From positions 620,001 to 684,000 of the forward strand of contig NC_085891.1 in NCBI RefSeq assembly GCF_035222375.1: a DNA stretch of 64,000 bases, in the 5' to 3' direction. The translations under genes and the position numbers were made by a program. Below the pieces are notes generated by a model. That model made no database searches, had not been told where the DNA came from, and saw only the letters and a list, made by a program, of their open reading frames with translations. Positions 1 through 11,761 of this stretch are shown piece after piece. Each line of letters starts with the position of its first letter. The stretch's first letter is position 1. This DNA comes from Podospora pseudocomata. Taxonomy: Eukaryota; Ascomycota; Sordariomycetes; Sordariales; Podosporaceae.

Positions 1-808
1 TGATGGGTCTCTGAAAGGATCTGGAGTGGCCAGGCTTAAACTGGAACTCGGGGTCTCTGGTATCCCGGGCCGAAGCTGATCCTGACGAGGCGCCATCCCG
101 ATCTATAGCTGCGCCTGTATCGGCAGCGAGGCTGGAAAGGGGAAGGGAAAGAAAGAAAAGACTGGTCGTGGAGAGGACGACCGACCACGCAGGTGGGAGA
201 GATCGAAAGGGAAAGAAGAACACAAGAGAGAGACTTGCAACCCAGACGGAGAAAAGAACGACCGTGTGAGGTGTGCAACGCACGACAAGGCCACGATATA
301 AGACGAGCAGCTTCACGGGGGACAGGCCGGCTGCTTCTCTTCAACGATCTGTGATCCAAGACGGCGGACAGTTGCGGTGACGTTTGCTCGGTACGACGCC
401 GGCAGTGGCTGCCAGACGATCTCGCCGAAGAGGGAAGACACTATTGAAGCTGAAGAGCTAGGGGGGTAAAAGATACCATCCCACGCCTGCTCAAAACGGA
501 GGGCGATCGCTTGATAGGGGAAGTGACGTGGTCCCCGGGCCCTGGTCCGTAGAGAAAGAAGCGCCAACCTGAAATGGTGGCCCGCTACACTTCGGCAAAA
601 GAAAACAACGGGCAGGACAGACGGCCGGTACGAAAGAGAAAAGAGACATGCAGCAGAAGAACACAAAGAAAGAAAAACATGAGATGGAAATTCTGCGGAA
701 ATTTCGACACACTGCGGAAGGGCTGCGGGACATGAACATGGGGCCACTGCAGGTACCCATTAGCCAGGATGTGGATCCGCGAAGGCTAGACTTTCTGATT
801 AGACGACG
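1..808. other. Intergenic, no gene recognised
   Basis: This is sequence downstream of the GH12 gene. Short open frames exist on both strands, but none shows family motifs, a convincing start or splice structure. The window edge may cut a neighbouring gene's flank. Confidence 0.5.
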
Positions 809-2037
809 TTATAATAGTACAGCACCAACACTTCCGATGATCGACATGTTCAACACTACCAACCATGTCCATGACCATGATGCTGCCCGAGTGTCTGGGG
901 CGGCCCGAGCAGCACCTGACTTGGACTTGGGAAGCTCCTCGGGCGGCAGTGTTGGGGCTGCTCCGGTGTCGAGCACCATATCGAAGTCCGTGGCCGAAAA
1001 GGTGACATTTTCCACAGAACGGAATGCTTCTGATCCAAAAGCCACCACGCCGACAAACGAGCCAGCTGAGACAAGGCCTTCACGCCAGAGGTATTGCAAA
1101 AGGGGCGAGACCTCTGCCGAGAAACTCAGCGCGTTTCCCTCGGCCACCCACGAGAATACGTTGGTACCTCTCTGGTTTTTTCCGTAGTACAGGGTGCTAG
1201 GGCAGCCACGTTAGCGGGAATCTGTAATGACTGGCCGACTGATGAGTGAGTCCAAACAAAAACAACATACAAGTCCACATTGCCCAAGGTGAGACTTATG
1301 CGAGGTCTGTTTTCGTTCCATCCAAGAGGCTGCGCATGTCCAAATCTCCCGAGCCAAATCATGATTTCCGTCTCGGCCATGGTTTCCTTGACAGACTTGT
1401 CCGCATTGCGATCAGCAAACATGTCGAAGGCCACATTGGCCGTCACGTCAAGGTCGGCCAAGGCTGAGGTATCAACACTCAGTCTCGGTGCCGGTGTCGA
1501 TCCCGCCCCCATGGACCATTTCCCTGTCAGATGCATTGCCGAAATGTTGGATAGCGTGACGGGGAGAGCCGGGGCTGTCAGCTTAACGTGGGGGTAGGAG
1601 TGCACCGTATCCGCCGCCGAGGGCCATTTCCAAGTGGCATCAAAGGCCGGCGGTGAGTCTCGAACCTGGGAATCCTGGTCAGCCCTGAGAACCGTGATAG
1701 CCAGTCAGGTGGGTGGGGGGGAGAGACAAGACAAGACACGGGGCCAAGACTCGGGGGCGGGAAGGGGAGTAGGGGAAAAAGCAGGAATCCGCTCACGTAC
1801 CGACATGCACTGAAAGCCCTGGCCGTCAGGATTCCACGCGTTTGGAACATCTGGTGTCGAGTGAGCCGTGCTTGTTCACTGTCGAGGGGATCTGATTGGG
1901 TACTTACATATCAACTCGCCCGATCGGCTCGTATAAGTCTTTTGGTTGCAGACGGTTGCATCGTACGAGCCAGAGCTTGCAGAAGTCTGTTTGATGCATA
2001 ATAGAACCAGGACAATTGCGTGGCCCAGGCACTGCAT
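809..2037 (-). CDS. GH12 endoglucanase/xyloglucanase, putatively GPI-anchored
   Basis: Four exons on the minus strand: 2037-1908, 1850-1801, 1665-1271 and 1196-809, giving 320 residues. The acceptor of exon 3 could also lie 9 bp upstream (exon from 1674); both keep frame. GH12 enzymes hydrolyse internal beta-1,4 links in glucan or xyloglucan. Residues 1-20 form a signal peptide (start MQCLGHAIVL). The GH12 core carries the WNPDGQGFQC and ATWKWP stretches, the nucleophile Glu in TEIMIWL (about E160) and the acid/base Glu in GSEAF (about E248). A linker then leads to a hydrophobic C-terminus from about 298 to 320. Typical GH12 proteins are about 240 residues and freely secreted, so this tail, which looks like a GPI-anchor signal, is unusual. 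The gene is divergent from the UDP-glucose dehydrogenase gene. Family assignment is firm; substrate and anchoring are inferred. Confidence 0.85.
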
Positions 2038-3584
2038 CGTGTTGACGGAGTGTAACTCGGGGCAAGTGGGCGCGGTTGTCGTGGATGTTCCAGGTTGTCA
2101 GAGATGTCAGGGAACAGGACAGTGCTCCGTACTGATAAAGCAGGGCCAAGCTGACACCGGGCTCTCTGCGTCCCCCGGCCGTCCTCGTATGCCACCGTGA
2201 TGCACACTGCCCAGCCCGCTAGAGACCCAGACAGACAGGTCCAATCAGCCCCAGCCGCAAGATTGATCTGGCGCACACCACTGGCGGATGTTCCACTGCT
2301 TTCAAGCGCTGTCGGGCTCAGGGGCGACGCAACACACCTCGGGTTGGCCCCTGCGTGTTACGGAAGCTGCTGGGTGCTACAGCAGGCGCCACCACGAGCT
2401 ACTACACATAAACGCCCCTTCTCCCGTGCCGAGTCCGGCACAAGGTAAGTCAGGAACATGAGACTGCAAAGAAAACTACAGGTAGACAGAGAGACCTTTC
2501 GTCCCTCCTCTCAAGTCCAGCCTGATGGCCCACGGCTGTCGGTTGCGATTGTGGAATAGTAAGGTTCGCCCGCCAGCAGGGGGAAAAAGCCGCCATTTGC
2601 CTCGACAAAATGCTCAGATCGACAACACTATCTGTGATATTGCCAAGTCATCCCAGTAAAGCCTGCCAAGAGATGTTGGGCCTGGAGATCCGAACCCCTG
2701 AAAAGCCAATGGCATGTCGCGGATCGGCAAACCAAGATAGGCGGCCTGAGCCGCACCAGCCCAGCACGGGATAGTGATCGTCTGGCAGACGCCAATGGAC
2801 GTCAATGGTGCCATCAAATAAGTGCTCTGGCACTACTGGACAATTCCTTTTTTCTCTTCCCAGTCCATCCCACCTCGAGTTTGTCGGTGACTTTTACGCC
2901 AAGACGGAAATCTTGGTTGTCTCATGAGACAGCACACCCGCGCAATTCCCCAGGTCGGGCCTTTCGGGCAACACCATGTACGGTACAGAATACTTCCCCG
3001 AGAGATAACGGGTCAATGCATCCGAGCCCAGCCGCCAACTGCAGCCAGCATCCGGCTTGGGTCTGCCGACACTTCAGCAGCCATCGAGATCCTTGGACCT
3101 TCCGTTTGTATTATGGCTTGTCCGAAAGAGGAAGCGAAGGTGCTATGCCGGACAGACTCATCCGGGAGACAGGATCATCAGCACTGGGAGCGGTGACTTG
3201 GTGAGGGTGATGGCATCGGCGTTTCCTTGATCCAAGGCTGCCTGTTGACGATGATCTCGATAGCTGAGATCTGTTTGCTCCAGGGGTTCGAAGAAAGGGG
3301 CCCGCAACGGCGTGGGTGGGCATACACAGCATTAGTCCGGAGGTGTGTCTTGACCAATGTTATTGCTGGCGTTATTCCGATGGGCAGAGAAGGACCGCCA
3401 TTGACGTACTTGCTGGGTGTGATGGTATATATGTTCATCCTTTGATCATGCCGAGCTTTCGCGCCGAGAATTCTTCACTTCGTCTGCTGCATTGTATTAC
3501 CAAGACGACTCTTGAAGCACCATAGGTCCTGCAGCAGAAAGCCTTTCTGTCTGAGCCGCCGAAACACGGAAGCCAAAGCTGCCC
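2038..3584. other. Divergent intergenic region, GH12 / UDP-glucose dehydrogenase
   Basis: The 1.5 kb between two divergent starts should hold both promoters. I recognise no coding sequence or RNA gene and no unambiguous TATA box. Confidence 0.5.
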
Positions 3585-5670
3585 ATGGACGCCTCCAGCT
3601 CACCAGCAAGGCCCAAGATGCCCCCTCGACTCCCGAGGTCGTTACCAAGCTCACACTCGATAGCGTCGACCTTTAGTCCGGGGAGCTCGACACCAGGATC
3701 ATGGACAGTGAGCCCGTGGAATCGAGATACACCAGACACCTCGCCTCCCAGCTCCGACGCTGGCTCTCCTAAGCTCCAGGCCAAACAAGCAGATGATAGT
3801 GGGAGGATCTCTCCGGTGGAGGGCTCACTCGACGGGCAGCCGCGTTTTGGGGTCGTACGCAGTATCTGCTTCGTCGGCGCTGGTTTCGTCGGTATGTCGT
3901 TGCCTATCCCCGCTGTTTGGAACCCATTGAGACTGACATGTTGACAGGAGGACCGACGGCTGCTGTCATTGCCTACCACAACCCACAGATCCAGGTCAAT
4001 GTCGTCGACCTTAACGAGGAACGAATCAAGTCGTGGAACTCGGCCCATCTTCCCATCCACGAGGATGGCCTGCTCAAAGTGGTACGAACGGCACGAGACG
4101 GCGCGCTGGACAAGACACTGGTACTGCCCGGACTGCCCAGGGCTATCGAATTAAAGCAACGGCAGCCCAACTTGGTATTCTCGACCCGTGTGGTGGACGC
4201 TATCGAGGAAGCCGACATCATTTTCATCTGCGTCAACACGCCCACAAAAACACACGGTATTGGCGCGGGTTCCATGGCTGATGTGAGCGCGATTGAAAGC
4301 GCAACGCGGACTGTGGCCAAGCATGCCAAGGAAGGAGCCATCATCGTTGAGAAGAGTACTGTTCCATGTGGAACCGCGCAGATGATCCAGGATATTGTGA
4401 GTCGCTGCCATGTAGTCTGAACCGGAAGCAGTTTGCTGACTTGAAAACACAGCTTCGATACTACCGGCCAGATGTCGAGTTTGAGGTGCTTTCCAACCCG
4501 GAATTCCTAGCCGAGGGCACGGCTGTGGAAAACCTCATGCACCCTGACCGAATTCTTATCGGTAGTGCCCAGACACTTGCAGGTCTCCGTGCTGCCGCCG
4601 TTGTCAAGGACGTGTACGGAGCTTGGGTGCCTGCGGCTCGCATCGTGACTGTCAACACCTTCAGCAGTGAGCTGGCCAAGCTTGTGGCAAACACCATGCT
4701 TGCTCAGCGTATCAGCAGTGTCAATGCAGTCAGCGCCATGTGCGAGGAGCTTGGGCTTGGAGCAGACGTCGAAGACGTCAGCCTCGCCATCGGAAAGGAC
4801 GCACGACTGGGTTCCAAATTCCTCCAGGCTGGCGTGGGATTTGGGGGCTCCTGCTTCGAAAAGGATATCCTCAACTTGGCTTATCTTGCAAGGGAGCTCC
4901 ATCTTGATGTAGTGGCCGACTACTGGCTTGCTGTGCTGAGAATGAATGAAGACCAACGGCGGCGCTATGCTCGCAATGTTGTGCGCGAGCTCAACGGGTC
5001 ACTTCGAGGGAAGAAGATTGCCATCCTAGGATTCGCCTTCAAGGATGGTACTAATGACACGCGCAACAGCATTGCTGTTCACGTCATCAAAGATCTGGCC
5101 ATGGAGATGCCGCGCGAGATTGCCATCTTCGATCCCGGCTGTGCCTCGGCCGAGATCCGTGAAGAGGTCGAGAAGGCGGGCTTGACTGCAAGCCAGCTCG
5201 AGCGCATCAAGATCTTGACCAACTGGAGGGATTGCGTCCAGGAAGCAAGTGCCGTGTGTATCCTGACACAGTGGAAACAATTCCGGGGCCGCAAGCTTGG
5301 CTCGGCCACGTCTAGCAACAAGAAGACACGGAAACTGGCAGCTGACTGGGCGACAAGCTGTGTGGCAGACAAAGCTGATATCAGCGAAATGGACATCTTG
5401 GCACTGGAGGAGCTCGTGAGAGACAAGTCGTCGGCGACTACTGGTGATGACCCATTGGAAAGACTGGCACCGCTTGCGCCCTGTCCCGAAGAGTGTTCAC
5501 ATTGCCGCATCGGGAGCGCAGAGGCTCATGATCAGGAGCCAGTGGACTGGGCCGAGGTGGCCGGCATGATGCAGGAGCCGCGCTGGGTGTTCGATGGGCG
5601 GAATGTGGTGAACAGGCTGGAGCTCCAGAGTCTTGGTTTTAGAGTGAGGGGTATCGGAAAGGGTTTTTGA
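3585..5670 (+). CDS. UDP-glucose 6-dehydrogenase (divergent paralogue type)
   Basis: Exons 3585-3891, 3948-4396 and 4453-5670 give 657 residues. The family oxidises UDP-glucose twice with NAD+ to UDP-glucuronate in the cytosol, feeding glucuronate- and xylose-containing glycans. The first ~90 residues are Ser/Pro-rich and outside the family core. The Rossmann motif FVGAGFVGGPTA follows at about 97-107. NPEFLAEGTAVENL, ELAKLVANTMLAQ and the catalytic Cys in GFGGSCFEKD (about C386) are present, as is the C-terminal UDP-binding domain with FKDGTNDTR. Two motifs drift from the usual ones: GAGFVG instead of GxGYVG, and FKDGTNDTR where KKDTxDTR is common. This suggests a paralogue rather than the sole housekeeping enzyme. 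The protein is longer than the 460-490 residues usual in animals and bacteria. The start is the first ATG that keeps the exon 1 frame; an upstream exon cannot be excluded. Confidence 0.85.
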
Positions 5671-8600
5671 GGATGGAAAATGGGCCATGGTAGATATCAG
5701 GACGGGAGTTTGGCGTCATCCCCATGTTGTAATTGCGTGTGAATTCTTCTTGTATATCGGGCTTTTAATCGGTTTTCGTTGTTGAAATTGAAGGATAGGT
5801 TCCGGTTTTGCGATGGCAGCTTTGGGTGCAGGGTTCAGGGTGCAGGTGATGTCGGGTTAGAGTTGAATTGGGGTAAGCTGTTAGTGCAATACTGAGCTGT
5901 TCGCTTAAAATTAGTGCCTTGGGCTGTCCAAAATTAACAGTGCGCTCCCGCCCATCCCCCTGCCCGTTCTGTGCTTGGCAAGTCCTTCAGCCCCGATCCC
6001 GTCTCAACAACCTCACCAACGGGCAGTCTCGATACGTTTCTCTGGTCAGTGTTTGTAAACAGCAACTGCCGCTCCGAATATCGCTAGCCCATCGTGTTAT
6101 CAATTTGACACGACATCTTCACAGCCTGACAATACACCATGGCAATCTGGTGCAAGCTGCCGACTGCCGTCGAAAATGCCCAGCCAGATAAGCGACCAGA
6201 ACAGCCGGCCGGGTGGTCTGTCTGTCAGAGACCTAGAACCACCTGTTACCAACAGCAACAACACCTCAGTCTGTAACCCGGGGCATAGTAACAGGTCACA
6301 CCAGCATCCCACTGAATAGGCATTCATATGCCGCGATAGCATTGGGCTCCAGTGAAGGCGTACAGGGCCGCCTCCAGCAATAACGTTCCCCGACTTTCCA
6401 TATTGGTGTTGACATGTTTCGACAGCCGTCACGCCACGATGGTTCGGCCGATACGCCCGGCTTTCCCGCCGATGCATCTTCCCGTGGCTAAAAGCAAGAG
6501 CCTCATTGTGCTTCCACGACCACAGCCGAACGGAAGAGCCCGAACGCAAGCTATGGACAACATCTGCTATTTTGTACCTTGGCTAGGCTTCCATCGGGGA
6601 GAAAAGAGGGTAAGAAGATGTGTCACGACGTCAAGGGACAACCCAAGAAAGACAAGCAAGGCTATCTTGACCGAAACGCATCACCAGATCATCTCAACGT
6701 TGGCATGACGTTTAACTTAGCAGATGGCTCTCTCGTGTTCGAACACATCTGCCCTGTTATCTGAAGGCTCATCAGTGGAACTCGGTGGCAAACTCGGCCA
6801 GAGGGAACCAAATATTGGGGGTGTATAGATGACGACGATCAATTACACCCTCTCGGGGCAGGCTTGGCAGGGTCCAGCAGGAGTGCAATATTTTTACGAG
6901 TCTCCAGACGACTCCTGGTGTTTCTTTATCACGTCGGATGATACAAGAGAGTGTTGGCCTTGGCCTAGGTTCGCAGATGGTAGAAGTTTCTGGCTTCGTT
7001 GGAGGCACTTTTGCCAAGTCGACCTAGCCAAGCCCACCTCAACTGTCTTCTCGCGCTGTCCGAACAAAGCACAGCAGAAAGCATCGCATGCTGTGCTGCT
7101 GTTCTCAGCTGTCTCGACGTGGAAAAAGAAAGCCCATGGATGATTCGTACCAACAGGCATTCATTGCACACCGTCACAGAGAGCTTTGTCGGTTGCCCAA
7201 AGAGGAAATTTCTGGTGTGGAAGGATGACGTCGACCCCACCATCTCGACCAGGCGAGCAGCTCAGCCTCTATGCAGTCGCCATAGCGGTCCCCCGCTGAT
7301 CTCGTGCGCGTTTCTTGCATTACCGTTCACTACCGTTGCTGCATGCATACACGATGTGCCAACGGTTGGGATGCTGCATTGCCGAGTTCCAGTGGCCGAA
7401 TGGGTTGAGCCGACTTTGACGCAGGCCTCTAACGACTGGACGGCCTACTGTCCCGGTGCAGTGTGGGCGTGCTGACCGTGGCCTCTTCGGGAGGGAGCCC
7501 CGATCGCTGGAAGCTACCCTTTCCGATGATCCTGCTACTCTGCAATAGTGCACAGCGGCGAATCGGCATCAGAATGGCAAACACCAAGAGCAGATTTTCT
7601 CAACAAAACCGCGGTGTCAGTCTACACAGTATGGCTTGAAATGTACTGCATGACAGAAGCTGCCCTCGACGTTGCACACGGCTCAGGTGTGCAACCAGCA
7701 ACTTCCTGCGCGGCTGACATGGCGACAGCCTCTGGGGAAAGCTGTCCTAATCTCTCGCCAGTGAGTCAGTAGCTTCGGTAAAAGGAACGCTGTAGGTGAG
7801 CAGTTGACCTCTCTACCTTGGTGGGCTGAGGTGGGTTTTTGCTCGTCAGCAGGAGAAGCTGTATAGAACACGGACAGAAGACATTGATCAGCACAGTTGG
7901 TGCTATTTTTGCCAGCCTGGTCACTTTTACCCTGGTTGCTGCGCAGCATTCGGTTCCGGTCCCCTGGGTGTGCCGCGCAAGTGCTGGCAGCGCTTCTTCT
8001 GGGGACCGCCCCCGTTTCACCCTGCTTTGTCAACGGCCACCAAGCGACCACATTTGACACGAAACCCGAGAGTCTCATTCTGGACTGGTGAATGTCAAAG
8101 AAAGAACATCATCTGTCATCCGGGGAGCATCATCATGCTGGAGGCTCGGAGTGAGAGGGAGGACTCACCACCTTGAAGTGAGGATGAGCCTGCTTGCTAA
8201 TGGTCATTTGTTCAACTCAGCCTTCTCGAGGAGAACATCTCATTGGTCTTGGGGAAGACATCCGCTGAATGTGCCGCAAAGGCTAGTTTACCTACACCCT
8301 CCCTTACCCCAGACAACACCGTACACGGCAAAGGCAAGTGCCCGTGTGCTTGTTGTCGCCCGTTAGTACGGGGCGCACCCAGCAGCAGTGTGGAGGGTGT
8401 GAGCGGAAGCCGGCGGCAAGGCTGCCGAGCAATGGGGGGTGTGTGTGCGCCTCTTGAGAATGGTGGGCCGAGGGGAGTGTCCCCTCGCACCTGCAGAGGG
8501 TCATATCTGCATATAACAGAACCGGTCGCCCGCCCTTGGGTCGTCGGCCCTGATCCAAACCAACCTCGCCAGCCAGACTGCCCGCCAGAAACTCTCGCCA

Positions 8601-9007
8601 GAACAGTTTGCACCGCCTAGCCTATCCTCACACCAGGTCTTCTACTGGAGATCACAAACATCGCCGAGACATCGACCTTTCGTATATCTGGGTCCGGACG
8701 CCGGTCTTGTCAACCCTCCCTCTTCTGGTTCTCCTCTATGTCCCCATGTCTTTGACACAACCTGGACGGCAATCAATAGCCTGTTTTACGCAGGACACGG
8801 CAGACTGACATCGCACTTGACCGGACACCACCTCAGATCACCATCACTTTAGCAATCGTAACCGGCCATCAAAGATCCCGAGCAGATCTACTGGGACCTC
8901 GTTACCAGTATCACCACCCACAGTCAAAACAGCCCGATATAACCATACCATCTCCCTCCACATCTCCACAACCCGTTCGATCAAACAACACACTCAACGC
9001 CACCACC
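5671..9007. other. Large intergenic gap, no gene recognised
   Basis: These 3.3 kb are the longest gap in the left part. Frames of up to about 150 codons occur on both strands but show no family signature, no credible signal peptide and no splice-linked continuation. The last few hundred bases are C/A-rich, as in a fungal 5' leader, and lead into the next gene. Confidence 0.45.
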
Positions 9008-10201
9008 ATGTGCCTCTCCAAGGTCTACTACAACTCCTACTCGGACGGCCAGCAGGACGTCACCGAGAAGACGTATGCCTGCCGCGATGGCAGACGCTGC
9101 GCCAACCCCGAAATCCGCAAATACGACCGCAAATTCCCCTTCACCAAGCTAGGGGAAGCCCAGCCCGAGTCCCAGCGCAGCATCTCTGAACGCAAGCCCA
9201 CCCCCTACTTTGAGTCTCGCGGCTCCAAGTCCCCTTCCCCATCAGGCAGAGACAGCAGACGGGACTCTGGCATCTACATGGGCGGCGGCTCCTCTTCCAA
9301 GTCCAGCAAGCACTACGACCCTTACGACCCTTACTCCTCCGGACCCTATCGTTCCTCCTCTTCTTCCCGGGCCCGTGGTGACCCGAGGGACTACTATGGT
9401 GGGAGGTCAAGGTCAAACTCGATCCCGCAGATCATCTACATGGACGGCCGGGACGGCTACAAAGAAAGCGGCAAGCGGTCGAGATCCAGCAGCAGGGATT
9501 ACTCGAGGGATATCCCCCTCGGTCCCGTCCACTTGGCCGACGAGTACGGTCGTCGTTCCTCCCGGTCTCGCTCCCGAGACTCGACCGACTTGAGCTCCAA
9601 ATACTACAGCACCAGCGGCAGGGGAAGAGGGGATGCCATGTCGGGGTACATGTTCATTGACGATCAAGACGAGAGGCGGAGACAGAGGAGAGAAAGGCGG
9701 CTGTCGACCTCGAGCGCGATGGATGAGTACGACCCCAGTCGGTATGTGCCCCGCTCTTCGCGACGGGCTTCGACGACTGGGGGAACGGTGGTCCACAATG
9801 GGGATGGCACCAGCCTTTACACTTCGTCATCGGCACCCACCGGTCTTTCTTCGAGCAAGTCTGGGTCGGGACATGTCAGGTGGGAGGATGAGGTCCGCGC
9901 CAAGAGGAACAGGCAGAACGCCGAGATTGCCAACCGGCCGGTGTTAGGCTCGGACGGCGAGCCGAAGAGCATTCTCAAGAAGAAGGGCGATGTGAAGGGC
10001 AAGGGGAGGGAGAGTGATGAGGATCTGTATGACTTGAGGAGGGCAGTGGAGGGGATGGGGTTGCCGAGCAGAGGGAGGAGGTCGTCGTCGGGGAGGGACT
10101 TGATGGATGAGTATCCGTCTAGCAGGTATGATGATGGGTTGGGGGCGAGGAAGAGCAGGGGGAAGAGCGGGTATTCGGATGATCGGTATCGGTATTTCTG
10201 A
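9008..10201 (+). CDS. Ser/Arg/Tyr-rich low-complexity protein, function unknown
   Basis: A single exon of 397 residues starts at an ATG in CACC context (CACCACCATG). The N-terminus (MCLSKVYYNSYSDG...) has an ordered Cys-containing motif with KTYACRDGRRCANPEIRKYDR. From about residue 60 the protein is dominated by Ser, Arg, Gly and Tyr, with SR/RS dipeptides, a SILKKKGDVKGKG basic patch near 320 and a DDRYRYF terminus. I see no signal peptide or membrane segment. The composition resembles disordered RNA-binding or phospho-regulated proteins, but I do not recognise a family. The long uninterrupted frame and the matching 5' leader support a real gene. Confidence 0.75.
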   Translation: MCLSKVYYNSYSDGQQDVTEKTYACRDGRRCANPEIRKYDRKFPFTKLGEAQPESQRSISERKPTPYFESRGSKSPSPSGRDSRRDSGIYMGGGSSSKSSKHYDPYDPYSSGPYRSSSSSRARGDPRDYYGGRSRSNSIPQIIYMDGRDGYKESGKRSRSSSRDYSRDIPLGPVHLADEYGRRSSRSRSRDSTDLSSKYYSTSGRGRGDAMSGYMFIDDQDERRRQRRERRLSTSSAMDEYDPSRYVPRSSRRASTTGGTVVHNGDGTSLYTSSSAPTGLSSSKSGSGHVRWEDEVRAKRNRQNAEIANRPVLGSDGEPKSILKKKGDVKGKGRESDEDLYDLRRAVEGMGLPSRGRRSSSGRDLMDEYPSSRYDDGLGARKSRGKSGYSDDRYRYF

Positions 10202-10719
10202 TTTTTCTCCGGACACTTGGGTAATGCATGGCAGCGCGCGTTTTGGTCCTTTTTGCTTTGGTCACTTTCACAGCACACGTTTGGGGATATTATGGACACG
10301 GACGACGGAACGTTTAATTCTGGGGATATGGACATGGGGGCATTTTCTCGGCACATCTTTATTTCCTTTGTCTTTTTTCTTCATGATTTTTTGATGAACA
10401 TGTTTACTTTACAGGTTATGAAATACGCGAGTATACAAAACACAAAGAATGATTATGATTTACTTTTACTATACCTTACTGATGCGAGGATGAGAGATGT
10501 GTTGTGGCGATGAGATGACGTTGGAAACTGTCTTTGACATTGATATCCCTACCCCCCTCCCCGCTATCTTCCAGAAGGATCACAAACCCGAACCAACGAT
10601 CGCTTGGCAATGTTGTTTCAACACCAAGAAACACCAAGATGGTCAAACAAAACGAAACATTTTGTTTTTTGGCTGGTCTGGCTGGCTGCCCTAACCCACT
10701 CGTCCGACCATATCACATC

Positions 10720-10740
10720 TTTTTTTTTTTTTTTTTTTTT
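10720..10740. repeat. T homopolymer tract
   Basis: An uninterrupted run of about 21 T is followed by three GGTT units. It is a simple sequence repeat in an intergenic spacer. Confidence 0.9.
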
Positions 10741-10920
10741 GGTTGGTTGGTTGGTCTACCTACCCGCGAACAAGTATCTGCAACCAACAGCCGGCCCGTC
10801 TCCCAGGCCAAGCTCCAGGCCACTGCGATACTAAACGAGCGGCAACATCCCGCCGCCGTCGCGGCGAACCACACCCTCTCTGTCTGTTGGGCAACGGTGC
10901 CATCTCACTCAGATCCCATA

Positions 10921-10963
10921 GTATATATATATATGTATATATACACATATATTTATGTATATT
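10921..10963. repeat. TA-rich microsatellite
   Basis: Alternating TA/TG/CA dinucleotides (GTATATATATATATGTATAT and on) form an imperfect purine-pyrimidine repeat of about 40 bp between genes. Confidence 0.85.
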
Positions 10964-11761
10964 TTCACAAAAGTTTCGCTGCCTTCCCCCGCTACGCCAT
11001 CTCACCACCGCCTGCATTACACCCCATCTGCACTACCTCATGCGGACGCGCGCTTCTGTGTTTACATAAGATGACGGCTTGGTGATATCGACCCAATCCT
11101 TCCTGTCGTGAAAGACTTGCCCCCGCCGGTGGCCGTCACCTGATCGCCCATCATCAGATGATCTCGACAACCTACACAAGTGGTGGAATCTCTTTAGTCA
11201 ACGCTGTAGTGTGCACCCTCTCGCAGTATTGTTGAGAGGAAGGAGGTTGTGCCGCGTTTGGGTGTTTTTGACCGAGAGACGGCAAAAGATGGCAAGATGA
11301 CACAGCAGTGTGCCATATCTGCCGTGATGCCGGTGCTTGCTCGTGGCATGTAAACAAATCTGGCCCGTGTGCTTCGTCAATCTGTCTGACCGCAACATAA
11401 GATCCGCGCCCTGGTGGTCTCGCACCCTAGAGCATAGTCTGACGCTTGAGAAAAAGAGACAAGACGAGATAATGATGATTAATATTAGTTTTCCTGCTCG
11501 CCTCTCAGCAGGGGGTTCAATTCTATCCGCCTTTGTCCCAATCATCATCCTGCTTCCCATCCATTTCGTGCATAATAATGCTCATGAAAACTTCGACAGC
11601 CAGCCATTAAAACTCCAGTCCTGAGACAGCAAACCGTAACACGTAAACGGGGAAAAGAATATGTGTGCCGAATGCACGGAGAGGCTCCGGGGCAGGCGAT
11701 TCTATCGGGTGATAATTGCAAAAGTGTCCAGCGAGCAGCACACTGTGGTCGGTCGCTATGC

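Larger units (their letters stand above)
10202..11761. other. Intergenic region with simple repeats
   Basis: The 3' sides of two convergent genes meet here. It holds a T homopolymer, a GGTT run after it, and a TA-rich microsatellite near 10.92-10.96 kb. No coding sequence is recognised. Confidence 0.5.

Noticed and set aside
648-1187. 179-codon plus-strand frame overlapping the last GH12 exon
   Set aside because: It is antisense to the acid/base region of a well-supported GH12 enzyme and has no features of its own.
5671-9007. Possible multi-exon gene in the 3.3 kb gap
   Set aside because: I tried to link frames such as those at 6.83-7.14 kb and 8.24-8.62 kb, but no in-phase splice gave a recognisable or signal-bearing protein.
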